DNA from: Bifidobacterium breve DSM 20213 = JCM 1192
Lineage (GTDB): Bacteria > Actinomycetota > Actinomycetes > Actinomycetales > Bifidobacteriaceae
Reading direction: 5' to 3'
NCBI RefSeq assembly: GCF_001025175.1
Contig: NZ_AP012324.1
Location: 1,302,001-1,366,000 of the forward strand
Length of the DNA stretch: 64,000 nucleotides
In this document: positions 24,218 to 33,700 of the stretch, piece by piece
Layout: each line of letters starts with the position of its first letter
How positions within the stretch are numbered: the first letter of the stretch is position 1
The notes under the pieces: model-generated
The model's database searches: none
What the model saw: the letters and a program-made list of their open reading frames with translations, nothing else
What the model was told of the DNA's origin: nothing
Translations under genes and position numbers: made by a program

Positions 24218-24273
24218 TCCTCTCCGCCCTCGTCTTTGATGAGGACTGGCTGATCCTGTTCGTTTGCCTTCAT
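24214..24273 (-). CDS. 19-codon coupling ORF
   Basis: The ATG at 24273 overlaps the stop of the gene upstream and its own stop overlaps the next start (ATGA). The ORF is MKANEQDQPVLIKDEGGEE. Both junctions fit a leader-type linker between two genes. It may be only a translational bridge. Confidence 0.4.
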   Translation of the reverse strand: MKANEQDQPVLIKDEGGEE

Positions 24274-24812
24274 CACTTTTGTTCCTCTGGTTTGCCTTCA
24301 TGCACCCGGTATCCGCCTTCCAATGGGCCCTTGACCGCCGTGCATCGCCAGCCGTCGTCAGTGAGCGTGTAGTCAAGCACCCAGGATGCCTCCAGCCCGG
24401 TGGATACGGCGCATGTCGCCACCCGCCGCCCCGTGGACACGGGGAAGCCGGTGAACTCGGTCTCGGGCAATGGCTGCGGGGCTATGGATGATGCCGGTAT
24501 GTCGAGGCCGGCGGCATCCGGCGTGAAGTATTCGCCTTCGAGTTGGCCTCGTTCGTCGCCCATGTAGACGCCGAGCGCTTTCGGCGCGAGGTCGGCGCAC
24601 GGATCATCCTCCGTCGGCGTCGCCGGCTCGGTCTCTTCGTCTCCAGCCGTTTTTTGTCCGGGTTCGGTTTTCGTTCGCGGCCGGGCGACGGTGCTTTGCG
24701 TGTCCTCCGCGGTTCCGTTGCCGGCGCATATCACCGCGACGTTTCCTCCCAGGATGAGGAGCGCGACCGCAAATCCCGTCGCGGCGATGATCCTGTTCCT
24801 CTTTGGTTCCAT
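24273..24812 (-). CDS. Signal-anchored extracytoplasmic protein, possibly VirB8-like
   Basis: 179 residues. A membrane anchor at about residues 7-30 (IIAATGFAVALLILGGNVAVICAG) is followed by a charged linker and a beta-rich domain (VATCAVSTGLEASWVLDYTL, TDDGWRCTAV). The size, topology and position beside VirB1 and VirB4 genes are as expected for a VirB8/TcpC-like scaffold with an NTF2-type fold. No sequence signature proves this. Confidence 0.5.
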   Translation of the reverse strand: MEPKRNRIIAATGFAVALLILGGNVAVICAGNGTAEDTQSTVARPRTKTEPGQKTAGDEETEPATPTEDDPCADLAPKALGVYMGDERGQLEGEYFTPDAAGLDIPASSIAPQPLPETEFTGFPVSTGRRVATCAVSTGLEASWVLDYTLTDDGWRCTAVKGPLEGGYRVHEGKPEEQK

Positions 24813-24826
24813 GCTTGGTTTTCCTT

Positions 24827-26530
24827 TCAGTGGATGTAGCGGACGCCACTTCCGGCTGCGGCCAGTTGGGAGGCGCTGATTTCGCGTGTGGATACGACGC
24901 CGAGGCCAAGCGCGTTGGACTCGCTGATCAGGATCGACCCGTCCCCGCGGACCTCCTCGACCATGGCGACATGCCCGTAGCCGGCGGACGCGCCCAATAC
25001 TCCCGGTTGGAACACGATGACGCTGCCGGCGGATGGGGAGCCGTCCACCGTGTAGCCGGCCGACGCCGCGGAACCTGCCCATGTGGCGGCGTTGCCCCAC
25101 CCTGGTATCGGTTTTCCTATGTCGGCTCTTCTGGTCGCGGCCCACCAGGTGCACTGCCCCCATGGGTATCTCGTGTCCGGCGTGATGCCGGCCGTGGACA
25201 CGATGCCGCCGGAGACCGTCAGTTTCGGTTCGAGGGAGCCGACCGTGCCACCCTCGGCGGTCCCCGTTGCGGTGTATTTGGTCGCTGCGAGTTCCTTGAT
25301 CCGCCGCACATAGTTGATGGTTTCCTCGAAGGGCGGCACCATGCCGTATCTGAGCACGCTGCCGAGGCCAGCGTTGTACGCCGCGAGGGTCAGCTCCAAC
25401 GTGTCGCCGGTCAGTTTCCCGGACTTCTTAGCCGTCTCGACCTGCGAGGCGAGGCCGCACATGTAGTTGCCCTGGCTCCAGATCGCGTCGTGCGGGTTCC
25501 AGATGTCGGCCTTGCCGTCTCCGTCGCCGTCCTTGCCTGCGGACGCCCAGGTGGACGGCATGAACTGTGCGATGCCCTGCGCTCCGGCGGAGCTGCCGGC
25601 CTTCGGATTCCAATTGGACTCCTGGTCGATCTGGGCGGCGATGATGCTCGGCGTGACGACCTGGCAGATGGATCCGGCGCGGATCACGTCGGTCTCGTAT
25701 TCCGTGGGAACGCCCGTGACCGTGGATTCGCTGGCGTTGGATCCGAGGAACGCGCCCATGGCGGCCAGGAGCACGCCGAGCACCGCGAGCATGGCCGCGA
25801 TGACGGGCATGATGGGAAGGCTGATGGAGGCGGCTCCCGCGATGACGCGGGACGCGGCCATGCGCACGAAGTTCGCGGCGACGCGAGCGGCGCGCATGGC
25901 GGCCTGTCCGGTGGCTTTCACGCTGCGTACCGCCTTGACGGGCGCGCGGCGGTGCCGCCAGATGAATTTGGCCGACGAGTTGACGCCCTTCACGCCCGCC
26001 CGTGCCGCTTTGAAGGACAGGTCGCGTGTGGTGCTTCCCAGCTTCGACGCGAAATCGTCGTCGGCAGCGGTGAGCCTCGCGCCGGCTTCGTCCATCCAGC
26101 CCATGCCGGTGGATCCCATCCGTTTGACGCTACGGCCGGCTTTCCCAAGGCCCGCGCCTATGTGCTTGCCGATCCGCTTGCTCGCCTTGCCTTTCGCGGC
26201 AAACTTGCCTATCTTCTCGCTGGGCTTCGCCTCGGACAGCGCCTTGGGTTTGCCGGCCGTCTTGCGCATTCCCTTGCCAGACCGCAGGGCGCGTTTGCCG
26301 CGGTTCATGATGCGCCGCGCCTTGCCGGCCGTCCAGCCCACGCCGTGCATGGTGGAGGACATGCCGTGCATGCCGGCGCGTCCCGCCATCTCGGCGGTGG
26401 TGTGGCCCATGGAGTCGGCGATGTCGGTCCGGTCCGAGCCGAACTGGGCGGCGCTGGACACCACGCCGGTGGCCGCGCGTCCGATGCGGGCGCGTGTGCC
26501 TCCGGCGTGGTGGGCTTGGGTTCCGCTCAT
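24827..26530 (-). CDS. VirB1-type lytic transglycosylase with CHAP domain
   Basis: 567 residues. About 230 N-terminal residues are basic and Gly/Ala/Lys-rich, then one membrane helix (LPIMPVIAAMLAVLGVLLAAM, near residue 250). Two cell-wall enzymes follow: an SLT-type transglycosylase (IIAAQIDQESNWNPKAGSS with catalytic Glu, GIAQFMPSTWA, LTLAAYNAGLGSVLRYG) and a C-terminal CHAP amidase/endopeptidase (GQCTWWAATRRA with catalytic Cys, GHVAMVEEV with catalytic His). It would open peptidoglycan locally for the mating channel. The basic cytoplasmic part could contact VirB4 or DNA. Upstream VirB4 is 4 bp away. Confidence 0.92.
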   Translation of the reverse strand: MSGTQAHHAGGTRARIGRAATGVVSSAAQFGSDRTDIADSMGHTTAEMAGRAGMHGMSSTMHGVGWTAGKARRIMNRGKRALRSGKGMRKTAGKPKALSEAKPSEKIGKFAAKGKASKRIGKHIGAGLGKAGRSVKRMGSTGMGWMDEAGARLTAADDDFASKLGSTTRDLSFKAARAGVKGVNSSAKFIWRHRRAPVKAVRSVKATGQAAMRAARVAANFVRMAASRVIAGAASISLPIMPVIAAMLAVLGVLLAAMGAFLGSNASESTVTGVPTEYETDVIRAGSICQVVTPSIIAAQIDQESNWNPKAGSSAGAQGIAQFMPSTWASAGKDGDGDGKADIWNPHDAIWSQGNYMCGLASQVETAKKSGKLTGDTLELTLAAYNAGLGSVLRYGMVPPFEETINYVRRIKELAATKYTATGTAEGGTVGSLEPKLTVSGGIVSTAGITPDTRYPWGQCTWWAATRRADIGKPIPGWGNAATWAGSAASAGYTVDGSPSAGSVIVFQPGVLGASAGYGHVAMVEEVRGDGSILISESNALGLGVVSTREISASQLAAAGSGVRYIH

Positions 26531-26534
26531 GCGT

Positions 26535-28928
26535 TTACTTTCCTTCCTGGAAGGTCGTGGAGTACAGCCGGTAGAGGTCGCCGCCCGCGGGGATGCGCCC
26601 GTCGAACGGCACGTAGGCGCTGCCGATCTTCATGAGTCCCTGGCCGGGCAGCACGCCGGTGAAGTACTGGCGCTGCTCCTCGCTCAGGGTCAGCAGCTCG
26701 CACAGGGCGTCCGCGTCGGTGCTGTTCTGGCTCAGGAGCATGAGGAAATCGCTGTTGGACAGCATCTCGCGCGCGTCCTGGAGGTCGAGGATCTCCTCGA
26801 CGTTCTGCGTGATGCCGGTGACGCCGAGCCCGTATTTGCGGGCGCGCTTGTAGATGTCCTTGAACTGGGCAGCGGCGTACTGGTTGGAGAAAAAGCGGTG
26901 GAACTCGTCGACGTACAGCCAGGTGCGCCGCCCGTTGGCCTTGTTGCGGATGACGCGGTTCCACACCTGGTCGATGACGACCATCATGCCGAACGTGCGC
27001 AGCTCGCCGGACAGGCCGGACACGTCGAACACGGTGAACCGGTTGGACAGGTCCACGTTGGTCTGCCCGTTGAAGCCGCTCATGGAGCCGGTGATGTACG
27101 GGTTGAGCGCGTCGGCAAGGTACCGGCTCACCTGGTCGCCGCCCGCCTGCAATTCGTCGTGCAGGTCCTGCAATGTGGGCTGGACCACTCCCCCGCCCTG
27201 GTTGCGGTAACGCGTGTACAGGTTGCTGACGCACTGGTCGACGAGTCCCTTCTGGAGCGGGTCGAGGCCGTCGATGCCGCCTATGAGCGCGCCGATCATG
27301 GAGACCACGTTGTTGGTCTTGTCCTTGACGGGGTCGGAGGCCGAGTCGTCCTCCAGGACGATGTCCATCGGGTTGACGCGCGTGCCGGTGCCGGCGCTGA
27401 TCTGGATGATCTGTCCGCCGAACGCGGCCGCGAGGGCGAGGTATTCGCGTTCCGGGTCGATGACGATGACCTCGTCGTCACGGTTGAGGAACATGCCGGC
27501 GATCTCCTGTTTGACGGTGAAGGATTTGCCGCCGCCGGACGTGCCGAGCACGAATCCGTTGGAGTTCATGTGGCTGCGCCGGTCCGCGAGGATCGGGTTG
27601 CCACTCCTCGCGTTGCTTCCGTAGAACAGGCCGTGCGGCTCGAACACCTCCTGCGTGGTGAACGGGATGAGGATGGCCGCGCTGTTCGTGGTCAGGGTGC
27701 GTTTCATGGGCAGAGGGTTGTTGCCCAGCGGCAGTTCGGCCGTCAGTCCCTCCATCTGCATGAACTTGAGGCTCTCGGCCGTGCAGGACTGCGCGTTGAC
27801 CTTGGCCTTCACGTTCCTGCACGCGACTTCCAGCTCCTCCTGGCTTGCCGCGGACACTCCGATCACGATGATCGAGTCCACGAGCCTCTGGTTGGTGGAG
27901 CGCAGCTCGTCGCGCAGTTGGCCGAGCTGTTCCTGCTGGTCGGCGAGGTCGTCGGGAAGGTCGTCGGGGTCGAGGCCCTGCTTGCGGTTCTTGCGCCGCT
28001 GGTCCATGATCTGCATCTTGACCTCGGCGTTCTTGCGTCGCACGAGCGTCATGCTTTCGCCGCGGTCCATGGGCGCGAGGTGGATGCTCACGTCGACGCG
28101 GGCGCGCAGTCCGGTCAGGTCGTTGACCAGCTGGTCGGACAGTTCCGGCGGCAGGCTGGACACCCACATGGTGCGGTGCAGGTATTTCGAGTCCAGGGAT
28201 TCGATGTCGAGCATGGTCGGGTTGCGCGCGTCGATGCTCCACGGGCACACGAGGTCCTTGGTGTCGGGTTTGCCGGGCTGATGCTCGAAGCGGCGTTCGT
28301 CGAACCGGAACTCTTCTCCGGGGCGGAGCACCTCGGCCATGAGGCGCAGCCGGTGCTCGCGGTCGAGGCGGGTGGCCTTGCATACGTCGATGGAGCGCAT
28401 CTGGCTGACGAGGTTGTTGCACAGGGCGTTGAGGTTCGCGACGGCGGCCTGCTCGTCGCTTTCGCGGACGGTGACGGTCAGGGTCTTGACGGTGCTGGTG
28501 TTGCGGCTGACGGATTCGAGTTTGCCTTGGGCGAGGCGGTTGTAGTCGAGCCTGTAGTGGTCGAGGCTGTCGCCGGTCTCGTCCATCATCACGTCGGCGA
28601 GGAGTTCGCGTACGCCGCGTGAGCGCGTGTAGGAGGCGATCTGCACGCTTTGCCCGGCCTCGAAGCTGTTGATGAGCTTGGCCCACCGGTCGATGATCTC
28701 CATCTGATGAGATTCCGGGCTCAGCTGGTAGTTGATGTCCTGGAAGAGGATGGTGGCGCTCCACCGTCCGTCGCCCAGGCTGGCGATCCCGTTGCGCAGC
28801 ATGGCGTCGTATCCGATGAGCTGTTTGACGCCTTTCGGCAGACGCGTCGCCTTCTTTCTCCGTGCCTTCGCCCTGGCTTCGGCACCACCTTCGTCCGACG
28901 CGACCGGGGGTTTCTTCTTTCCGAACAT
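26535..28928 (-). CDS. VirB4-family conjugation ATPase
   Basis: 797 residues. The C-terminal motor has Walker A GTSGGGKS near residue 462 followed by VIDPEREY, and Walker B WLYVDEFHRFF near 670. The N-terminal ~430 residues form the typical VirB4/TraE assembly domain. It powers channel assembly and DNA transfer. Preceded after 3 bp by the PrgI gene and followed by the transglycosylase, the usual order of Gram-positive type IV systems. The frame is intact and of normal length. Confidence 0.95.
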   Translation of the reverse strand: MFGKKKPPVASDEGGAEARAKARRKKATRLPKGVKQLIGYDAMLRNGIASLGDGRWSATILFQDINYQLSPESHQMEIIDRWAKLINSFEAGQSVQIASYTRSRGVRELLADVMMDETGDSLDHYRLDYNRLAQGKLESVSRNTSTVKTLTVTVRESDEQAAVANLNALCNNLVSQMRSIDVCKATRLDREHRLRLMAEVLRPGEEFRFDERRFEHQPGKPDTKDLVCPWSIDARNPTMLDIESLDSKYLHRTMWVSSLPPELSDQLVNDLTGLRARVDVSIHLAPMDRGESMTLVRRKNAEVKMQIMDQRRKNRKQGLDPDDLPDDLADQQEQLGQLRDELRSTNQRLVDSIIVIGVSAASQEELEVACRNVKAKVNAQSCTAESLKFMQMEGLTAELPLGNNPLPMKRTLTTNSAAILIPFTTQEVFEPHGLFYGSNARSGNPILADRRSHMNSNGFVLGTSGGGKSFTVKQEIAGMFLNRDDEVIVIDPEREYLALAAAFGGQIIQISAGTGTRVNPMDIVLEDDSASDPVKDKTNNVVSMIGALIGGIDGLDPLQKGLVDQCVSNLYTRYRNQGGGVVQPTLQDLHDELQAGGDQVSRYLADALNPYITGSMSGFNGQTNVDLSNRFTVFDVSGLSGELRTFGMMVVIDQVWNRVIRNKANGRRTWLYVDEFHRFFSNQYAAAQFKDIYKRARKYGLGVTGITQNVEEILDLQDAREMLSNSDFLMLLSQNSTDADALCELLTLSEEQRQYFTGVLPGQGLMKIGSAYVPFDGRIPAGGDLYRLYSTTFQEGK

Positions 28929-28931
28929 TCC

Positions 28932-29282
28932 TCACCTTTCCTTGATCGTTGGTTTCACGCCGGTGCGGTATGGTCTTCCCGGACCGTCGAGCAGGTAGAC
29001 CTCGCGCTGCGTGTAGTGGCGCAGGATGTATTTCAGGTATTTCTCGGGCATGAGGCCCTTTGGCCTCACCCATCCCCATACGGCTATGGGCAGGCCGGGC
29101 GGGAAGATCAGGTACATGGCGAGGTTGGGGTCCATGCCCAGCCCGAGCCACAGTCCGACGTATCCTCCCCCGCACACGATGGCGAGGATGACGGCGGCGA
29201 GGCACTGCCTCCAGCTCATTCCCATGAACACCTTCGATTCGATGGTGGTCAGTTCCCTGTAGACGGGCATCTGCAACGCCAT
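28932..29282 (-). CDS. PrgI-family conjugation membrane protein
   Basis: 116 residues. The start MALQMPVYRELTTIESKVF, two membrane helices in the middle, and RPKGLMPEKYLKYILRH at the end are the PrgI family pattern. PrgI proteins are small channel components encoded just before VirB4 in Gram-positive conjugation operons (VirB3-like). Co-directional and tightly spaced with its neighbours. Confidence 0.9.
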   Translation of the reverse strand: MALQMPVYRELTTIESKVFMGMSWRQCLAAVILAIVCGGGYVGLWLGLGMDPNLAMYLIFPPGLPIAVWGWVRPKGLMPEKYLKYILRHYTQREVYLLDGPGRPYRTGVKPTIKER

Positions 29283-29313
29283 GATTGCTTCCTTTCGTGG
29301 ATTGCGTTGTGTT

Positions 29314-30159
29314 TCATTCGCCGCCGAAGAGCTTCTTGGCGACGGAGTTGGCCGCCATGACGATGCCGATGAGCATGACGCTCGCCAGGAGCAGGCCGGT
29401 GAAGTTGTCCATCACCCAGCCGGAGAGGCTGTCGCCGTCCTTGAACTTGCTCGGGTTGAGCGTGCCGCCCACGAGCGTGCGGTACATGAGGATCGCCAGA
29501 TACAGGGTCGCGCATTGGAACACCAGCGACGCATACTGTTTGAAGTAGTTGATGCCCCACTGGCGGGTCTCCTCCTGGGCGATGAACGCGATCGGCAGCG
29601 GGTTGAACGCGGTGAGCATGTATATCTGCACGAAACGCAGGAGGATGACGACGGTGACGACGATGGTCGCGCCCTTGGAGACGAGGAACGGGATGAGCAG
29701 CAGGATCAGGCACGGTATCTGGCCCATCCAGCCGGCGGAGTCGATGGCGTCGCGCATGCTGTCGCCAAGGCCGAGGCCCGACGACGCGCCGGTGGTGGGC
29801 GCCGCCGAATGGATGCCGCCTAGCACGCTGTCGCCGATCTCGTCGATGGCCTGGAGCATGAGCTCGCTGTGCTGGGCCGCGGTGAACACGAGCGTGAGCT
29901 TGAACATCGCCATGGCGACGAGCTTGACGCCCAGCTCGCGGTCGCCGTCCGCCCGGGTGCTGACCCTGGCGAGTTCCAGGACGCACATGATCGCCAGTAT
30001 CGTGCTGGCTATGGGTTTGACCGCCGAGCGGGCGACGGTCAGGCTCAGCTGGTACATGCCCGCGTTGTATTCGGCGGGGGTCTTCAGCAGGTCGGCCACG
30101 AGGTCGTCGCCGACGCCGGACCCTATCGAGTTGAGGATGCCGACGATGAAATCGACCAT
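29314..30159 (-). CDS. VirB6-like polytopic membrane protein
   Basis: 281 residues from ATG 30159. Five or six membrane helices are visible (TILAIMCVLELARV; FKLTLVFTAAQHSEL; IPCLILLLIPFLV; TIVVTVVILLRFVQIYML; FQCATLYLAILMY; LASVMLIGIVMAANSV), with a short N-terminal region (MVDFIVGILNSIG). Layout and position before PrgI match VirB6/TrbL-type inner-membrane channel proteins of Gram-positive elements. The family is divergent, so the call rests on topology and context. Confidence 0.8.
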   Translation of the reverse strand: MVDFIVGILNSIGSGVGDDLVADLLKTPAEYNAGMYQLSLTVARSAVKPIASTILAIMCVLELARVSTRADGDRELGVKLVAMAMFKLTLVFTAAQHSELMLQAIDEIGDSVLGGIHSAAPTTGASSGLGLGDSMRDAIDSAGWMGQIPCLILLLIPFLVSKGATIVVTVVILLRFVQIYMLTAFNPLPIAFIAQEETRQWGINYFKQYASLVFQCATLYLAILMYRTLVGGTLNPSKFKDGDSLSGWVMDNFTGLLLASVMLIGIVMAANSVAKKLFGGE

Positions 30160-30173
30160 GCGTGGCCTCCCGT

Positions 30174-30407
30174 CTACAGGGCGATGTTGGAGAACAGGGC
30201 CGCGGCCGCGATGATCAGGCCGCCGCCGACGACCTGCCAGACGCCCGACTGGGTGGCGGGGCCGTTCTGGTCCTTCAGTCCTCCGGCCAGGGTGACCACG
30301 CCCCACACGGCCCACAGGCCGCCGCCGATGATGGCGAACTGGCTGAAAAGCTGCAACGCGCTGGTGACGACGCTGCCGCTGTCTGCCGCGATGGTGATTC
30401 CGTACAT
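30174..30407 (-). CDS. Small two-helix protein, VirB2/Maff2-like
   Basis: 77 residues, ATG 30407 after GAAAGGAAAAC. Two hydrophobic segments (ALQLFSQFAIIGGGLWAVWGVVTLA; GVWQVVGGGLIIAAAALFSN) surround a short polar loop, as in VirB2 pilins and the Maff2 proteins of Firmicutes ICEs. It lies directly before the VirB6-like gene. Its start is 360 bp from the end of the adhesin gene upstream, so it may have its own promoter. Confidence 0.65.
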   Translation of the reverse strand: MYGITIAADSGSVVTSALQLFSQFAIIGGGLWAVWGVVTLAGGLKDQNGPATQSGVWQVVGGGLIIAAAALFSNIAL

Positions 30408-30515
30408 GATGTTTTCCTTTCGACTTGTTTTGGATGACATGACCACGGTATGGCTGTCGAGAAGGCTCCGGTTTGGACGTTCCCGACGAAACCGAAGAGG
30501 CTCGGACGATGGTAT

Positions 30516-30550
30516 GGAAAAGGCCCCGCCGACCGTTCGCCGGTGGGGCC
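30516..30550 (-). terminator. Terminator 1 after the adhesin gene
   Basis: On the minus strand GGCCCCACC and GGCGGGGCC form a stem followed by TTTTCC. With the element at 30618-30654 it makes a double terminator in the 30408-30770 gap, in which I see no gene. Confidence 0.7.
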
Positions 30551-30617
30551 GGGTCCCGCCGGCGCGCGCCGGGCTTCGAGTGCCATGGTTCCACGGGTTC
30601 ACGGGTTCCGGGCATGG

Positions 30618-30654
30618 GAAAGGCCCTCCGCCGGGAGAGGCTGGCGAAGGGCCT
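30618..30654 (-). terminator. Terminator 2 after the adhesin gene
   Basis: Minus strand AGGCCCTTCGCC pairs with GGCGGAGGGCCT, followed by TTCCC. It lies about 115 bp after the adhesin stop. Confidence 0.7.
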
Positions 30655-30770
30655 GGGGGTTCGCACGCCGTCCGGGGCACGGGATTCGGAAGGTATGCCC
30701 CTTTCCGGCATGTGAAGTCGATGGAGGGCGTCCCGGCCGTCATCGGACGACGAGGCCGGAACGCCACGGG

Positions 30771-33700
30771 TCACTTGCCCGCGTTCACGGCCGTGTGGCG
30801 GCCGGAACCCTGTGCGCAGTGGCGCTTGCGGAACACGAGCAGGGAGCCGCCGGCGAGCAGCACCGCCAGGGCGCCGCCGGCAAGGCCGAGCACGGCCGTG
30901 CCGGTGGAGGCCAACGGCTTGGCACGGTATCCGTTCCAGTCGTCCGTGTTGGATTCCACGGTGGTGTCCTCGCACAGGGTCCTGTCGCCGACCTTGACCT
31001 GCTTGAGGCCGGTCGTGTCGGACGCGTCGCCGTCGACCTTCGTGTCGCCGGTCTGGTTGCCGTCGGTGGACTGCTGGCCGCCGAACTGGTCGGTGACGGG
31101 GCATTCGACGAGCGGCGTGCCGGTGACCTTGACACGGTCGGTGTGCTTGCCGCCCTGCTCGACGCCCTTGAGGGTGCCGGTGATGATGGTGGATTCGCCG
31201 GGCTTGAGCACGAGGGTGTCCCAGTTGTCCGGATACTTCAGGTCCGTGACGTCGCCCTCGCCCGCGATGGTCCTGTCGACCATCTTGAGGTCCTTGGCGA
31301 GATACCAGGCGCCCTCACCGGTCGAGGAGTCCGTCTTGGACGTGTTGGTGATCTTGAACGCGATCTGCTGGCTGTCGCCGGCCATCTTCAACGCGTCCTT
31401 CACGTCGTCGCGGTCGCCGGCCTGTTCGCCGGAGGCCACGTCGTACTTCTCGATGTGGATCGACGGGGTCATGTCCGGAGTGCGGGTCCACACGATGTTG
31501 GATTCGAGCTCCTTGTCGTTGAAGTATTCGGTGAACCGGTTTTCGACGCGGTCGGAGACCTTCAGGCGCTTGCACTGGATGTACGCGCGCCAGCCGTTCT
31601 CGTGGCTATTGTCCGCGGACACGAGGGTACGGTACGCTTCGGTCGCTTCGACGGTGACCACGCCGTTGGCGTCGGCCGCGGCGTCGAACAGGTCGCCGCC
31701 GAACTTCGAGGAGTCGAAGCCGCTGCCGGCGAGCTTGTCGCCCTTCGCGGCGATCACCTTGCCGTCCCTGTACAGGTCACGGCTCGCGTACACGGCCCAC
31801 TGGCCCGTGTACTGGTCGTACTCGGTGTTCAGCGGGTCCACGATCCTCCACTGGTCGACCCGCGGGTAGGCGCGGCCGGCCGGGATGATGGAGCTGTCGA
31901 ACAGGTAGAGGAACGTGCGGTCCTTGTACACGCTCCTGCCGTCGATGCTTTCGCCGCCGACCTTGACGGTCACGTCCTTGGCGGGGTTGATTTCCTTGAG
32001 CGGGTTGGACACCTCGTTGGTTTCCCGGGTCAGGTCGTTGGTGACCTGGATGGCCTTGTTCCTCACCGTGTAGCCGTCCTCGACCTTGACGACCTTGTAC
32101 GGCATGACGATCCGGTATTCCTGGCCGAGGAGGTTCTGGTCGATGCTCGGATCGGAAAGCGGATCATGCTTGGACGAGGACGCGTAGGCGGCGAGGTCCG
32201 TCGGCTGGGGATCGCCCTTCACGGTGACGCCCTTCTTCGGAATCCACGTGTCCACGGTCTTCGCGTACACGTACGCGACGCCGTCCTTGATCTGGATGTT
32301 GAACTTGCCGGTCACGTCCTGGCCCTTGGAGTCGAGTACTTCGATCTTGGTTCCGTCGATGGCGAGATGCTCGTCGTCGAAATCATCGGTGATGCCGGCC
32401 TTCCACACGCGGTACGCGTTGTTGGTCTGCTTCAGGTCGAGGGTGACGACGTAGTTGCCGGTGTCGCCCAGCAGCATGGTCTTCCCGTCGATGCTGACGG
32501 ACGGGTCGCCCTGCTCCTTGGACTGGTTGTCCTTCTTGGAGGGATCATGCTTCGGGGGTAGGTTGTCGACGATGTTGGACGGGGTGATCGAATTGTTCAG
32601 GGTGAGCATCCACTGGTTGTCCACCCTGCGGTCGGTCGGTGCGTCCTTCGCGACGGTGCCTTCGAAACGGACCTGGACCTGCGGGTGGGAGCCGGCCCGC
32701 CAGTGTTCGGCCACGTACTTGTCGGAGTACGTGATGGTGAACTGGTGGTTGGCGTTGTCCCAGGCGACGGTGTAGTCGCCTTCGACGCCCATCTGCGGAT
32801 CACTGGTGGTCAGCTGGTCGCCGGTGGCGAGGTCGGTGACCTCCAGGGTCTGCTGGTCGGGTTCGAGGTACCGGTCGTACGTGTCGGTGTCGCGGATGGA
32901 CACGATGCGGTACGCGAGGTCCGACGGGATTTGAGGACGGGTGGTGAGCCTGTATTCGACCTTCTGGCCCGGATACACGACCTTGTCGTTCGCGTCGTTG
33001 TTCGCGCCGCCCTGGCTGCCTTCGGCGACGACCTTCTTGACGACCGGCGGAACGTAGCCGCAGATGTACGGCTCGTTGGTCGGCTGGGACTCGTGGTTGA
33101 CCTTCTCGGAACCCTTGTTGGTCAGTTTCGACCCGTCTGGATTCTCGCAGAACGTGAGCTCGTCGCCCGCGTTCTTCCCGAAGTCCTTGCGGACCTGGGC
33201 CGCGCCCTTGCCGTTCGCGAAGTTCACGACGCCCGGCAGGAGCAGGCTGATCTGCTTCGGATTCTTCAATCCGGCCTGCGCGGCACGGTATTCCGGCTTC
33301 GCGGTCGCGGTAACCTTGGTGCCCGCCACGGTGATGTCGAACTGGTCGGTCACGTCACGGCCCTTGTTCGCGATGTCCGCGACGGAGGACGCCGCGTCGG
33401 TCGTGGCGTCCGCCTCGTACACGCGGATCTGCGACTGGTCGGACGCGAGGTCCCAGATGTAGTCGGCGGTCGCGTAATCATCGGTCAGTTTGATGTCGGT
33501 GACCTTGACGAGGTCGGACGCGATGACGCCGTTGACGACGCTGGCGACCTGGTCGCCGTCGAGGAACTTCAACGTGTCGGCGCCGGTCTTGTTCGACCCG
33601 GTCGGATCGACCACGGCGGCCCACTTGCCGTCCTCGCCGAGACGGATCCAGCTCTTGTCCGGGTTCGGGCTCCACTCCTTGACGGGCGGCTCGTTGCCGG

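Noticed and set aside
25467..28622. 1051-codon rightward open frame opposite virB4 and the transglycosylase gene
   Set aside because: Shadow frame; all recognised motifs are on the minus strand.
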